A stretch of 64,000 nucleotides of DNA from Aporrectodea caliginosa (Eukaryota > Annelida > Clitellata > Crassiclitellata > Lumbricidae): NCBI GenBank assembly GCA_020284085.1, contig JACEVL010000090.1, forward strand, positions 277,001 to 341,000. The letters run 5' to 3'. Position 1 is the stretch's first letter. Every line of letters begins with the position of its first letter. A model generated the notes under the pieces. The model was not told the origin of the DNA. It saw only the letters and a list, made by a program, of their open reading frames with translations, and did no database searches. Shown here in pieces: positions 24,910 through 36,689 of this stretch. The translations under genes and the position numbers were made by a program.

Positions 24910-25100
24910 GATAGAAGTGTGGAATCCTGATTCGTATAGATTTGTCAGTTCGATAATTGAAATCTTTAATCATTCTAAGGACTTATCGAACAGAGTGCAG
25001 GAATGAATGAGCCAACGTATCAACCAATATTTTTCAAGCACTGGCAAGGCATCTGGGAAATACGAAGCCTCAGGGACAGAGGGAGAGAGAGAGGAATTTC
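24910..25100. repeat. Repeat P, longer copy beside peptide gene 2
   Basis: The copy here starts upstream of the part seen at 2986. The GAATGAATGAGCCAACG block is shared with 2986. The preceding ATCGAACAGAGTGCAGGAAT block is shared with 35190. Confidence 0.45.
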
Positions 25101-25599
25101 CCAGCTACACGAAGTGATGCAGCGGCTCCACTCAGATATTTTCTCAACGTTGGAAGTTCCGCTTTAATTGTGTCAGATACTAGCGTGACTGATTTATTGT
25201 CATGGAAGTATTTCTACAAACCTCCTTTAAGTAGGCTATAGTGTAAGCCCCTCCCAATTGTATTAGCTCTAAAAGTGATATAATTTTTGTGTTTACCTTA
25301 TGTCGTAATTGTTTAGATCAGTTAGATTGTCATGCCAGCCGTGGCTTTTGGAGGAGCTTGAAGGACTCTATAGAAAGGTTTCTTACATTGTGATAGGCTA
25401 CATAAATTATAGCGCCTTTTCAGATAACCTCATGAAACCGCTATCTGAGTAAACCTTATTAATAGCTTAAAGATCATCTGAAACAGAAGTTCTTCAGCAA
25501 GCACCACTCATATAACTTGAAGAGTCATCTGATCACGGTTTGTCCGTCCAACAAAAAGAAAGTAAAAACATTTCAAAGCATAATGAAGACAGTTGTTTA

Positions 25600-26241
25600 T
25601 TCAGCCATGTTAATAATTTATTTTAGCTCTGTCAAAAGAAGACATCGCAAAATTTTCAAAAGTTCCGCTGACAATGTGAAAAGATAATGAAAATGTCGTT
25701 GAATACGATGGTCTTGTGTGCTTGGTCATTCGAGGGGCATCTATCGTCCTCTTAAAGCAACAGAGCAATCTTAAACGGATGGACATTGAACAAGGGATAG
25801 ACGGATCTCGCAATCTCCTAAGACTTTTTAGAGTTTTTGCGTTGAGCTCCTAAGTCTTTAGTCAGGTTATAAATTTCCACTTTCAATTTTTCTTAAGTAT
25901 TTTATAGCTATAATAACACTGAAGGGACTTGCAAGATATATATACGGAATACATCATTTTAAAACTTTAGACAGTAATATAGGTCATAAGAGGCTGAGAG
26001 AAATCCGGTTAAAAAAATAATAATTTAAAAACTTAAAATGGAATATAAAAATCAAAAAAGTAATTAAAACTAAATCAATAATCGCATAGCCCTTCTTTAA
26101 TATAAAACTCAATGCAATCCAGCATTAGGTCATTTATAGTCCTGTCTGATTAAGGTACTTGTCTCTTGATAGAGCTTATGCTAAACGGAAAGTGCATTGT
26201 GTCGTATTGGCGATGGCGCGCAGTAGACGATTCACACGATG
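25600..26241 (-). other. 3' flank / probable 3'UTR of peptide gene 2
   Basis: This is the counterpart of 16640-17292. A possible AATAAA on the minus strand lies near 25616. The 67-codon minus-strand reading frame inside it has no counterpart in paralog 1 and is not called. Confidence 0.4.
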
Positions 26242-27591
26242 CTACCCGCGGCGGCAACTCCTGGCGCATACCCACTTGCAGTCTCGCGCTCGCTTTCCAA
26301 TGACAGCATCCTCGGCTAAAAGAAAACAGAGTAAGTTGAGGAAATCTTACTATGATAACTGTAGGCTGATAGGCAATAATGTGCATGAGTGAATGAATGC
26401 ACTAAAAATGTACAAATGTACAAGTGTTCAAATACAATACAATACAATGCAATACAATACAATAAAGTTTATGAAAGTCGCTATATGAGTTTTGGAGTGC
26501 TCTAATCAAATATTGATGGGGATAATGAAGAGCAACTAAAAGTAACATAAAAAAAACTTAGACTACTTCGCATATGTACATGCGACGTACTTGTCCATCT
26601 TCTCATTCCATTGCCAGTTGCATGATGTTTAATACGAAAATATTAATACGATAGGCGTGCGGACTAATGTAGTGGTTAGCGTGCTGAGCTGTCAAGCGAG
26701 AAATCGGGGGTTCAACTTCCCCGCCAGGGCAGAAATTTGGTTGCACATTTCGACTACTTCTTCGCCCCCAGTCATATCAGCTTTAATGAGTACAATACAG
26801 TCGGTTGGAAGATAAGACGGTTGAAGAGGACTGGACACTCACCCTCATATGTCGAGGCTAAGAAAATGAAGTAACTAACACTTTATATCTATGGCTACCT
26901 CTCAGGATAGCTCAAGAGACTGTTCTAAGAGTTCTCTTTTTTAAACGAAAATCCATACCTAAAGTAATAGTTCCCTACGCTTAGTGAAATCGGATGAAAC
27001 ACTGAAAGCAATTTCTTGAAACTAAAAAGCAAAGCCAGAAGCAGTACAGCTAGAAAGCAGGCGTACCCAATTCAGATGTTTCGGTTAGCTCTCCCTCATC
27101 CACCTCTCGCTGAGCAAGCTGTCGATCTGCAGCTTTAACTTTAATCGAATCGTAAAAGGTTCCAAATGATCTGTCACCGTCAACTGGCTGATTACTTTTC
27201 CAGAGAACGAATCTGTTGTATAGCGCTTGACCAGTGTTTGCTACAGAAAACACAGAATAGTTTAAAGTACATGAGAAACAGACCACTTTTGAATAAACCA
27301 AAACAACGTTTATAAATAGTGAAAGTTTCTTGACTAAATTGGATTTGTCTTTTTTTTCTGAATGAGTTGCAAACGTTCAATGCAGTACGTAGATGTATAG
27401 ATGATACAAGGCAATATTACAGAGTATGAAAATATTTAGGTGGAATCTGAAAAGATTCTCTTTATACCATTGCTATATTAGAATATTCTCTTACCAACGG
27501 CGGTGACTTCTGCGGCAGATTCGAATGAAGTGACGAGAGAGCAGCTCATCACCACCAAACCAAATAACAACACGAACGACAGACGAACCAT
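26242..27591 (-). CDS. Predicted secreted Cys-containing prepropeptide, paralog 2 (3 exons)
   Basis: Exon 1 is 27495-27591 (97 nt, the same length as in paralog 1), with signal peptide MVRLSFVLLFGLVVMSCSLV and donor GTAAGAG. Exon 2 is 27067-27240: acceptor TTTTCTGTAG, an acidic propeptide nine codons longer than in paralog 1, and a weaker donor GTACGC. Exon 3 is 26242-26315: acceptor TTCTTTTAG, residues AEDAVIGKRAR, then a basic three-Cys tail (C-x3-C-x3-C) ending in Arg-Arg-Gly and TAG. All junctions are phase 1, total 114 residues. A terminal Gly after Arg-Arg could be converted to a C-terminal amide. If the GTACGC donor were not used, exon 2 would read to a stop a few codons on and no Cys peptide would be made. 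The phase match and the identical layout in paralog 1 argue against that. Intron 2 carries a tRNA-derived SINE. Confidence 0.73.
26654..26870 (+). repeat. SINE-V in intron 2 of peptide gene 2 (tRNA-like head)
   Basis: Head GTAGTGGTTAGCGTGCTGAG with GTCAAGCGAGAAATC and a B-box-like GGGGGTTCAACTTCCC, which resembles a tRNA but is degenerate. The tail CGAGGCTAAGAAAATGAAG recurs at 7510-7550 (inverse). Not a functional tRNA: the acceptor stem does not pair. Confidence 0.65.
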
Positions 27592-27639
27592 CTTTCTTCT
27601 GTCTGTGATGAAGATATAGAGAAATGCGTCCGGTTCAGA

Positions 27640-27700
27640 GTAGTTGAACACTATGCAATCCTACGACTGTGTTCATTCATTTATAGAAAAGCAAAAGCGG
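27640..27700 (-). promoter_or_regulatory. Core promoter of peptide gene 2 (TATA box)
   Basis: CTATAAATG on the minus strand at about 27679-27686, in the same position relative to the ATG as in paralog 1. The 5' leader between them (ending CACAGACAG..AAAGATGG) is also conserved. Confidence 0.6.
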
Positions 27701-28284
27701 TCGCACAGCTTCTGATTTACTGCTCTTATCTGGCATGAAGTGTCTTGTGGATCGGAGATTATCGATTGTCCTTTGTTTGGTGATAAGTGTATATTTGACA
27801 TTTTATGGCTCTTGAATAGAACTCAACCCCTGTGGTCCTTCAGTGGTCATGATCAGTCACAGTTTATTGCAGGAATAAATATCAAATATATTCGAGCGAC
27901 CATAAACTTATTTGACATGAAAGTGGCTTTAATAGCTGATTGGCTTTGGTATTGAAGTACTAATAATTCAATTAGCATTTATTAGTTTGCTAAGCACTCG
28001 AATTGCCCTCGAATACCAATAAATTTTGTTCAATTTATAAAACCTCTATAACTGACACATTTCAGGTAACGAGTTTACAATGACTGCATGTCAGATGGGA
28101 CATACGACGACAGGGTTGATTTATCGTCGACGTCGAAGACTAACTGATAAGATATCTTAAATAATAGCGCCATAAATATGTATTATGTCCATACAGTGTG
28201 GACGTATAAGAGAAGTATAATATCATATTGAGGAGTAAGTAGGAAGCCCATGTTGTATATTTGGACGTCATAGGTTTTACAATA

Positions 28285-28520
28285 AGAGATCACACGAAGA
28301 CACAATGGTTAGAGCGTAGGATGCGTCGCTTCCCATTGCCGGCTTATTTCTTAGATTTAAATGTCTTGCTAGCACTGTTCGCACACGGGGACCTCAAATG
28401 GCTTAATGTCCATTCAAACGGGCAGCGGGGGTGAAGGATCTCACCCGATCAATTCATCGAAAAATGAGCAGGGCCGAGGACATACGGGCGCTATATAAGA
28501 TCATGTACATTTACATTTAG
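28285..28520 (+). repeat. SINE-W copy
   Basis: A-box-like AATGGTTAGAGCG, body CATTCAAACGGGCAGCGG and GTGAAGGATCTCA, tail GGGCGCTATATAAGATC followed by ACATTTACATTTA. Second copy at 44080-44330 (minus). Confidence 0.65.
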
Positions 28521-29817
28521 ATCTAAAGACTATTTGGGAATATTTTCATATTGCAGCTTATTCACAGGAGCTCAGTCAAAACAAAATCGATAGGCAGGGG
28601 TATGAATCCAGATAGTAAAACAGACACACGGCCTATGGTGTTTAGAGTTTAAAAGGCGAGGTAGGTATGGGGAAAGTGGAGGATTAAGGATAGGATTTGT
28701 GAAAAAGCAGTAGTTTCAGTTTCAAGAGAAAAAGCTGTGTAGAGATAGCCAGAGGGGGAGTTTTGAAGAGTTCGTAGGATGGGTCAGCTATTTGCAGTGG
28801 CGGCGCGTGGATCTTTCGAAGGGGGTGCGAAGCAGCAGTGTGCCGCCCCCATTCTCGTAAGGCCGCAGGCCTGTCTAGTACTAGTCTAGTTGTATATGAT
28901 AGTAGTTCATAGTAGCCTTAGCCATTAGTAGCCTAAGTATAGAGTACAGTAGCAGATGATGCAGATCCGCTACAAGTGTCACTGTGTATACTGTGCACTT
29001 AGAGTACTTTTAGCATTAGCATTTAGCAATTTGCGCATTTTTATTGAAAGTTGAAAGTTGAAAGTTGAAATAGGCCTAAATTTAAGTCATTCCGAGTACG
29101 AACTTTAGGCTAATTTAAAGGATGACGCAAAGTTAAATTAGTGCAACGTTCAAACAATAAAACAGCCCACTCGTCACTGCAGCTACAAGACAGCAGACTA
29201 CAGTCAGAAAACAAAAGTTTAAAACTGTACTCGTCTCGCTTTTTCAACGCGGCATTTGCAGACGCAAAGTCATCGATATCTTGGCTAAAATCAATCTGCG
29301 CAGCAGTTTCTCTCTCAATCGACAGTATTGTTAAAAATTATCTAAATCAATTTCAAAACTAAAAAATACCTTGAAGCTCACATGAACAGTGAAGATTTAC
29401 AGTTCACTGAATTATAATAGTAAAGTTTCATTGAAATTTCTAGCAACCAATTACGTAACAACTTCAAGATTAAATTAAATACCACCATGACCACGGGAAG
29501 CACTGCGTCAAACACTAGGCCATACTGCTTCGTCGCTTAAAGTAAGCAACGTAAATAGTATTTTGTGTGCCGACGTCGGACCGTCCGATGGTCGGACGAT
29601 GACGAAATGTCGATAACAACAGGCAGACTGAACTAATAACAATTTATCTTGTTGTAAACTAGTAGGCCTTCTGGCGACGCGTTGGCGTAGCCTAACTGGC
29701 TTACCTAAGTTACGTTAAACGCAAGGCCTCTTATACCACACGAATCAATAACTGACTCGCCGAAAAATATCCCAAGTATTATATTGTGATAGCAGTTTTT
29801 ACCCGGCGTTCATCCCG
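28521..29817. other. No gene; possible single hAT end and weak coding remnant
   Basis: CAGTGGCGGCGCGTGG at 28797 looks like a hAT terminus without a partner. The minus frame near 29370-29170 (IERETAAQIDFSQDIDDF) may be a transposase remnant. Otherwise unique. Confidence 0.3.
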
Positions 29818-30229
29818 CAGTGTTTAATCTAGTCCTCTTGCTGTCGGGTGGAAATCGAGGGTTCTAGGGGGGATCCAGCTTACTATCAAAGTTGACGACC
29901 GAGGGGAAGGGTAGTGACGAGTTTTACCAAGAACAAGACTTGAAAAAATTTTCATGGAATTTTCGAGGGGGGTAGTAACGAGAGTTTTCGAAGGATTTTC
30001 AAGGGTAGTAACAACAATTTCCAACAATATTCGAGGGGGGTAGTAACAAGACATTTTCAAGAAAGAATTTTCGAGTGGGGGTAGTATCGACAGTTTTCCA
30101 CGACAATATTCTACACAATTACATGTCTTTAATTTTTCTTGGAGCTAAAATTTCATCTCTTGAATTTTTCTGGGGAAACTCGATCCTGGGGGGAACATTA
30201 CCCCCCAGAGACGTCTAGATTAAACACTG
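29818..30229. mobile_element. MITE with 15-bp inverted ends (CAGTGTTTAATCTAG)
   Basis: Perfect inverted termini CAGTGTTTAATCTAG/CTAGATTAAACACTG. Purine-rich interior with repeated TTTTCGAGGGGGGTAGTA motifs. No clean 8-bp duplication, so hAT assignment is tentative. Confidence 0.7.
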
Positions 30230-30235
30230 GTTCGC

Positions 30236-30325
30236 CGGGTTTTCCTCAGCGCCCGTGTATTTGAATTTAACGACATCTTCGTCAGCGCCCGTGAATTTGA
30301 ATTTAACGATGTGCAAATTTTTCGT
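30236..30325. repeat. Two-copy tandem repeat, about 41 bp
   Basis: CAGCGCCCGTG(T/A)ATTTGAA followed by TTTAACGA occurs twice in direct tandem. Confidence 0.8.
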
Positions 30326-30439
30326 GTGTCCCTCTGGCGAATTTACGCGCTGGCTGGAATTTGTTTTAATTACAACTCTATGCAATAGGCTATGTACACC
30401 TGCATAGCTAGAATTCAATGGCGTTGAAACTATATGATC

Positions 30440-31068
30440 ACATCGAAACTTAAAATGTCAAAATATCGGAATTTAAAGTAAATTTTGAGTTGATATAAAG
30501 TCACTATAGAAATTCAAATGAGAACGTTCGTTAAAAATTTCATATCCCTAAAGTGTTGCATTGAAATTCTGCCGTGGGCGTTACCACTTCTGATTTGAAA
30601 TCAACGGTCATCGTGATTGGTTGCGAATCAGAGCGTTGACCTAAATGCTCCGCGTGACGTAAGATTGCATATTAATTTAACCCGCCTGACGTGGACAAAT
30701 GGCTATACGATAGGCGGTATTAAGATAGCCTCGTCGAAAAAGTGGTAAATTTAAAATGTCCATATATCGGCGTCTAAATAAAATTGCGAGCTGAAAATAG
30801 TCGCGTTGACCATGACGTGGCGTAATAATGTTTGTAAAATTTTGTAAATCGCTAAAGCGTTCCGTTTCGGAGCCTTTAGACAACAGACAAACAAACATAC
30901 AAACAAACGGAAGGACAACGTGAACAGACTAAGACTTATAATATAGATTGTATTCAAACATTCATAAAGCACCTATAGTAGGGTGAACAATTGAGAGGCT
31001 CTTCCTGTGCAAAAGGCAATGAGAGAAGAAATAGGTTTTGAAAAAAGCAAAGGGGAGGAGGGGTAGGT
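30440..31068. other. Diverged direct repeat, no gene
   Basis: 30447-30580 and 30748-30875 share order of blocks (TTAAAATGTC, ATATCGG, GTTCCGTTTCGG-type ends), ending with an ACAAACAAAC run. No coding. Confidence 0.4.
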
Positions 31069-31545
31069 GTCAGGACCATTCGTCTACAGACTTTTCGTCT
31101 ACGACACTTCGTATACAGACATTTGGCCGACATACATTTCGTCTACAAAGTCATTTGATATTGTCACTTTAAAATTGATGCTGGATTGATGAAAGAAACT
31201 GTTTCCCTATATGGAAGTGGGATTGATGAAAACATTCCTGTGTTGAAATAGACGCTGGATCGATCGAAATTATTTTCCCCGTAAATATAGATCTAAGTTG
31301 GATACCAAGCTGGATGGATGTATGAAACTAAGTTTTCCATTCAATAGAAGTGGATTGACGAAAATAATCGTTTCAGTAATTAGAAGCTGGATTCCTGAGA
31401 ATATTTAGGACGTTTTAGCGAAACTATAAGAAAGCGGCTTCTGTTGATTAGCCGTAATGTATACAGATACACTCATCGGCGAAACGTCTGTAGATGAAGT
31501 GTCGTAGACGAAAATGTCTGAAGACGAGTTGTCGCGGAACCGGAG
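31069..31545. mobile_element. Arrayed-end element 3 (CGTCTAC ends, minisatellite core)
   Basis: The left end (31076-31150) is an array of CGTCTACAGAC/CGTCTACGACACTTC units. The right end (31473-31540) is the inverse. The interior has diverged GGATTGATGAAA units. No coding. Confidence 0.72.
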
Positions 31546-31549
31546 GGTT

Positions 31550-32040
31550 ACCAGCTAGAATTTGAAAGCAGTAGATGGAGACAGCGCATTTCACAGAGAG
31601 GGACCAATTTAGGCACAGGACCGGGACAGAGCTATAGCTGTTCTAGTGTGAGGAACTAGAAGATCAAGTCTGTCTGCAGAGTGGAGTGGACGCTGCGAGG
31701 AGGCTGAAAGAGGCCGGAGTAATACACCAGCTAGATATTTAGGGGCAAGACCCCGTTGTGCCTTGAACACCAGAATGAGTATTTTGAATTTAATGCGTGC
31801 AGAAAGAGGAAGCCAGTGCAGTTGTTGAAACATGAAGGTCGAAATGCGACTGTAGCGTGGTAGGCGTGATATTAATCTGTCGGCAGCATTTAGGACCGAC
31901 TGCAGAGATGAAAGACGAACATTGGGAAGACCAATAATAATTAGAAGGGTCACATCAATTTTCCGATCATACTCAGGCCCTTCTGTATGACCCAGCTTCC
32001 TCTGCAGTCCAAATGGTAGAGTGCCTGTTAGAGACATCAT
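31550..32040 (-). mobile_element. LINE C-terminal RT fragment (L2-like)
   Basis: The minus frame reads VLNAADRLISRLPRYSRIST, LHWLPLSARIKFKIL and KAQRGLAPKYL, a well-preserved L2-type C-terminus. It is truncated at element 3. Confidence 0.8.
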
Positions 32041-32825
32041 CGGATCTATATGCTTGGATCTCCTCTAATCGCCTGCGACTGAATCCACACATGACAGAGT
32101 TCATATTGGTTGGTGGTCGCTTTCAGTTCATTGAGACTGACACTGATTCTCTTCATCTCAGGTTCCCTCAAATCCAGTTCGCCTCTTCTGTTCGTGACTT
32201 GGGTATTGTCTTGGATCCTATACTTTCTTTTACTGATCAGGTCAACTACGTTCTTTCACTTCGTGCTTTTACTACTCTGGTTCACGCCTTGATTTGCACC
32301 CGGGTAAACTTTGGGAATGCTGTATACATTGGTCTCTCTTCAACTAATACCCAAAACTTCAGTCTATTCTTAATGCCGCTGCTAGGCTCATAGGCGACCT
32401 TCCAAAGTGTGCTAACATCTAAGGCTTTATTCGGGGACTATCTTAACTGGCAATAGCGTGTTCAGTTGAAAACCCTTTCCCTCATGCTCAACTGCCTTGT
32501 TGAGGTGGCTCCATCTTACCTGAGGTCTTATTGCATCTGGGTCTCCTCTTTACCCGCAAGGGCCTCTCTGCGACTCTTGGCCTCATGGTTGTCCCATATA
32601 TGCGCTCTGCTAAGGGCTATCCCATGCGCTTTGCCAGTGTCAACCCCTCTGCCTGGAACCTTCTTCACCAGTCCCTTCGCCTTGAGTTACTAGCCCTCTG
32701 AGTCTCTGACCCTCTCAGTTCCGGAAAGCCTTAAGACTTTCTTGTTCGCGGACTCGGGCGCTGACGCGGGACGAGAGCGCTGCTGATTTGAGCGGCGCTG
32801 TATGAATGTTCGATTACATTTACAT
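32010..32825 (+). mobile_element. LINE 3' part, head-to-head with the previous one
   Basis: WISSNRLRLNPHMTEFILVG, SVRDLGIVLDPILSFTDQV, then shifted frames to a 3' tail CGGCGCTGTATGAAT (about 32790) and TTACATTTACATTTAC. Confidence 0.75.
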
Positions 32826-33155
32826 TTACAAAGGAATTACAGTAGTCAATTCGGGAGCATATGGAAGCATGAACCAGCATGGTGAAAACAGAAGACGAGA
32901 CAGAAAGCCAAACAGCCCTGAGTCGCCTCAAATGAAAATACGAAGAACTTGTAAGGTTAGAGATTATGGTACTCAAAAGAAAGGGCGCTATCTACATGTA
33001 GCGTGACACCGAGATCACGTACAGGTGAAGAAAAGGAATAGTCATGGAATATTTCCGAGAGGAGAACAAAATCAATCTTCAGAAGCTGTTGGGGGGCACC
33101 AAACCAAGTGAACTGGGTGTTGGAGGTAGCCAAAGCCCTCCTCAAGTGGCCGCCC
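32826..33155 (-). mobile_element. LINE RT fragment
   Basis: Minus frames give SSPVRDLGVTLHVDSALS and HASICSRIDYCNS. Confidence 0.65.
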
Positions 33156-33159
33156 GGTG

Positions 33160-34053
33160 CGACCAGTGACCGGGCAATTTGGAACCGGACAATTCGGAAC
33201 CGGACAATTCGGTGCGGATAATTCGGAGTGGACACTTCGGGGCCGGGCATTTGGCAGCGGGTTATTTATTTAGTATTTATTTCGTGGCACCAAACAAATC
33301 GTTCTCTTATCTTCCAAATTCTGTGAAATAGTAGCATCTTCCCGGGAGGAATAGAAGATCCTGTGAACTTAAAATTTAAATAGAATGGAAGTGTCAACAA
33401 TTTATCATTTTGGCTCTATAAATTATTCACCCACTGTTTTTCTTCCTTTTATAGAACCTGGATCGATGAAATTATTTGCTTAAAAAGAAGTTGGATTGAT
33501 GAATTTTTTTTGCTCATATAGAAGTTGGATTGATGAAAAATTCTTGCTCATATTAATAGAAGTTGGATTGATGAAAACATTCTTGCTCATATTATAGAAG
33601 ATGGATTGATGAAAATAATTCTTGCTAATTCTTGATTAAATAGAAATAGATGTTGGATTGATGAAAATAACTGTTGCTTAAATGTAAGTTAGATTGATGA
33701 AAATAATTGTTGCTTAAATAGGAGTTGGATTGGTGAAAATGATTGTTGCATAGATAGGGTGCAAGGGAGTGCGATCGCACCGGTTCTAGGGCAGTTCGGA
33801 GCCGGACATTTCGGAGCCGGGCAATTCGGAGCGGACATTTCGGAGCGGGCAATTCTATTTAAGCAAGAATTATTTTAATCAATCCAACTGATTGATTAAA
33901 ATAGTTCTTGCTTAAAAAGAAGTTTGATCGGTGGGAATAATTCTTGGCCGCTCCGAATTGCCCGCTCTGAAATGTCCGCTCCGAATTGCCCGGCTCCGAA
34001 ATGTCCGGCTCCGAACTGCCCTAGAACCGGTGCGATCGCACTCCCTTGCACCC
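33160..34053. mobile_element. Arrayed-end element 4 (CGGAGCCGG ends), composite
   Basis: Left array 33170-33258 of CCGGACAATTCGG-type units. Core minisatellite 33456-33750 with about eight GTTGGATTGATGAAAA units at 37-45 bp spacing. The right side is a foldback (33757-34053). Confidence 0.65.
33757..34053. mobile_element. Foldback unit with about 100-bp inverted arms
   Basis: GGGTGCAAGGGAGTGCGATC at 33757 is mirrored at 34053, and the arms stay complementary through the CGGAGCCGGACATTTCGG units, with a ~100-bp loop containing GATTGATTAAAAT. It may be nested in element 4 or be its rearranged end. Confidence 0.8.
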
Positions 34054-35310
34054 CACGCGCCGCCACCAGCTCTTTGTCATAGTACTGGCAGAAGTTTGTT
34101 CCAAAGCGGTGGATCAGCTGTAACGACAGTGCAATCTTAATTATCAGTGTCGTAAGAGAATTAATGGGCATGACTAATGGATGCTTCTTTGTTGAACATC
34201 GAAGAAATGCAACAATAGCCCCTGAAGCAAAACCACAAGCTGTTCACATCAATTCGACTTCTGTTAACCATGTTATTCGTCTCTCTTCTGACGGGATCCC
34301 ACTCTCCTGTCTCGTCCTTCTGTTCCTCTTTCAGTCTCTTCCTTTCACTAATTTAGCCTCTCGATTTCTCTCATTAGGTGTCTCATGTTCATTTTAATAC
34401 ACTCATGGCTTTCTAATGCCATAGACATAGACATAGACATTCGGTACAGACCCTTTCTCACACTCCCTGTTGCACTGTTCACAATATATGGGTGGCACTG
34501 AGATACCCTTTTGTGATACTTACGACCTCTAGCGTGCTTGCGTTATGAAACGAGTACGATAAACCACACTGTCGGCGGATAGATCAAACACCGAGGCAGA
34601 GGACGGGCTAAAGTAACTTACTGTTCTTACCATTGGCTACTTCTGTGGTTTTTTCTAACGGGCTGTTGCTTTTCTTCGACGTTCAACAAACAAGCAGCCG
34701 TCAGTCAATTGAATGACCTTTAATTCGGTTATGACACTGAGAGTTAAGATTGTGCTGTCGTTATGCTGGGGTGTCTCAAAACGTCTACCAAGAACGGTAG
34801 CAAATGCATATAGTCTTAGTTAGGTTTACGTTATTAGTTACCTAGTGGAATCGGAATCCGATTTTGTAAAAGAAGTACGTTTTCAGTTACGAAGGAAAAG
34901 GCAAGGCGGAGATTGCAAGATGTGCTGTTGGTCAGTAGACATCTTGAAGGGGCCACGTATAAATGCTATGAACGAATTAACAAACGAACCAACGAATTAA
35001 TGGTCTATTAGTTTAGTCGTAGTAGACTTTATTGTAGTATCTTTCAAAATTTGGACTCTGAGTTTTCTGTAGGACGACTCTGCTTTGTTTACATATTTGT
35101 CGAATCCTACCTAATTCGTGTTGATTTCGTCAGTTCTATTAGTTCGACAATAAATGTTGAAATCTATAATCATTATAAGAATTTATCGAGCAGAGTGCAG
35201 GAATAAAATTGAATGAGCGAAGATACAGTATGAAAGAATATTCGGAAGGACTTGTCAAGTAAATACGAGGCCAAGAGAACGAGTGGATTTCTCAACACAC
35301 GAAAAAGATA
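34054..35310. other. No gene recognised
   Basis: Includes a CATAGA run at 34423-34440, a possible decayed LINE tail at 34960, and repeat-P-related sequence at 35150-35270. No convincing exon. Confidence 0.35.
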
Positions 35311-35332
35311 AATAATAATAATAATAATAATA

Positions 35333-35640
35333 TTCGTTTATTCTGACACAAGTTGACATGGCTGCAGCTTGTTTACAAACATTTAAGTTAAGTTCCTAGC
35401 TGTTTTTGCTTTGTCCACAGATTAGCATGTTACAGAATGTATCGTATGCTCATAAATGTATGTCAATTTAAGCAGGGATGGCTTGAATTGTTAGTAATGT
35501 TAGTACGCCTTTTTGTGTAAGATCCTGGCAATGAAGTTCCGGTCGTCCCTGGCTGGTAGGGTGAAGGGATGTGGTCGTGGGCGGAGGTTGTACGTGATAG
35601 AGTGGCTCTGCTCAGATGATAATTATTTGTTTAACGATTG
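35333..35640 (-). mobile_element. YADD-type LINE (LINE-X) 3' end
   Basis: The minus frame YNLRPRPHPFTLPARDDRNF continues IARILHKKAY and stop; the tail AATAAACGAA abuts an AAT microsatellite. Same family as 42356-43325 and 46815-47520. Confidence 0.75.
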
Positions 35641-36285
35641 TCACTTTTAAGCTCTGTATAATTGAGCCAGAAGCTAGGTGGCCTGATTTATAGACACTAC
35701 TCTGTCGTTCAGTAGGGCAGTTAGAGACGAATTCCGTCTAGTTATATAACAGCGAGCAATCGGAGATGCTTTTCATGGTAGCCTTGCACCTGGTCTTCAT
35801 TATTTTACTTGATCCTTCCTTGCCTCTCATACTTTAACTTACTTTATCATACCTTTTCATAGCTTTGCTTACCTTGCCTTTTCTTCCGAGCAAGACAAAA
35901 GTATTATGTTAACAGTAAGCGAAATACCTTTTAGAGTTCTGGTCTATATCTGGTTATATTATGCGGGTGGACATTAGTTTAATTGGTGATATCTGACTCT
36001 AGGTGTGATCAATCTTGCCTCATCTCTTAACTTTAGCCATTTGCGTTCTAACTGACGCCCTGACGAAGGATAGAGCTGCATTCCGTATTCTTTGCAGTTA
36101 CTTGGATTTCAATGTTATTGGATAGATTTTCATGAGTGTCGACCTCAAAGCCATTGGTGACTCTTTTTCTAGCTAACTACATGTAGTATTGTTTTGCTAC
36201 TTGAAGTAATAGTTGAAAATGACATCTAACATCATATGCGATAAGCTAACAGAAAATACGTTACATTAAGTGTCTTATAATACAT
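35641..36285. other. No gene recognised
   Basis: Unique AT-rich sequence. Confidence 0.4.
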
Positions 36286-36289
36286 ACAA

Positions 36290-36640
36290 AACAAACGACA
36301 ACACACGCTGTCACTTGTGGCCGCCTTATACTCTCTCGAAGCAACTTGGCTGAGAGACTCTGAATATCCATGCCATTCTCGGCTTTCGACGGGCATCAGT
36401 TGATTGATTCCACACGTGTGCGTTGACCCGCCAGTGGTGACCCTTCTAGCTAACTGACACTTACTGTGCATTGTTTTGCTAACTGATGTAATTTTTCGTT
36501 CGTAATGACACTTATCATCATAATAGGCTAGCGCACAGAGCACCTCTGAGTATATATATCTGCAGAGGCGCTATATAAATTCTCAGAATGAATGAATGAA
36601 TGAATGAATGAATGACCTATTAGTTTCTCTTGTTGCTAAG
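36290..36640 (+). mobile_element. LINE 3' end next to duplicon B
   Basis: Related to 14201-14402. Tail AGGCGCTATATAAAT (36566-36580), then GAATGAATGAATG repeats. Confidence 0.65.
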
Positions 36641-36689
36641 CGTTACTTTAGTAGTCGGACACTTGAAATTCTGATATCATTATCATTCA

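Noticed and set aside
23946..25006. His-Pro-Ser-Ile and Met-Asp-Gly-Trp repeat proteins
   Set aside because: CCAT microsatellite on both strands.
25610..25813. 67-codon minus-strand frame downstream of peptide gene 2
   Set aside because: It is not conserved as a frame in the homologous region of paralog 1; more likely 3'UTR.
26654..26745. tRNA gene
   Set aside because: A-box and B-box-like sequences are present, but the acceptor stem does not pair and the sequence runs into a SINE body with another copy at 7.5 kb.
27050..27301. Reading through the exon 2 donor to a stop as the natural C-terminus of the peptide precursors
   Set aside because: Both paralogs have a downstream phase-matched exon with a conserved cleavage site; read-through ends differ completely.
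28797..34060. A single hAT spanning GGCGGCGCG motifs at 28.8 and 34.05 kb
   Set aside because: Motifs are in inverse orientation, but the termini (CAGTGG versus CTGGTGG) and the flanks do not match.
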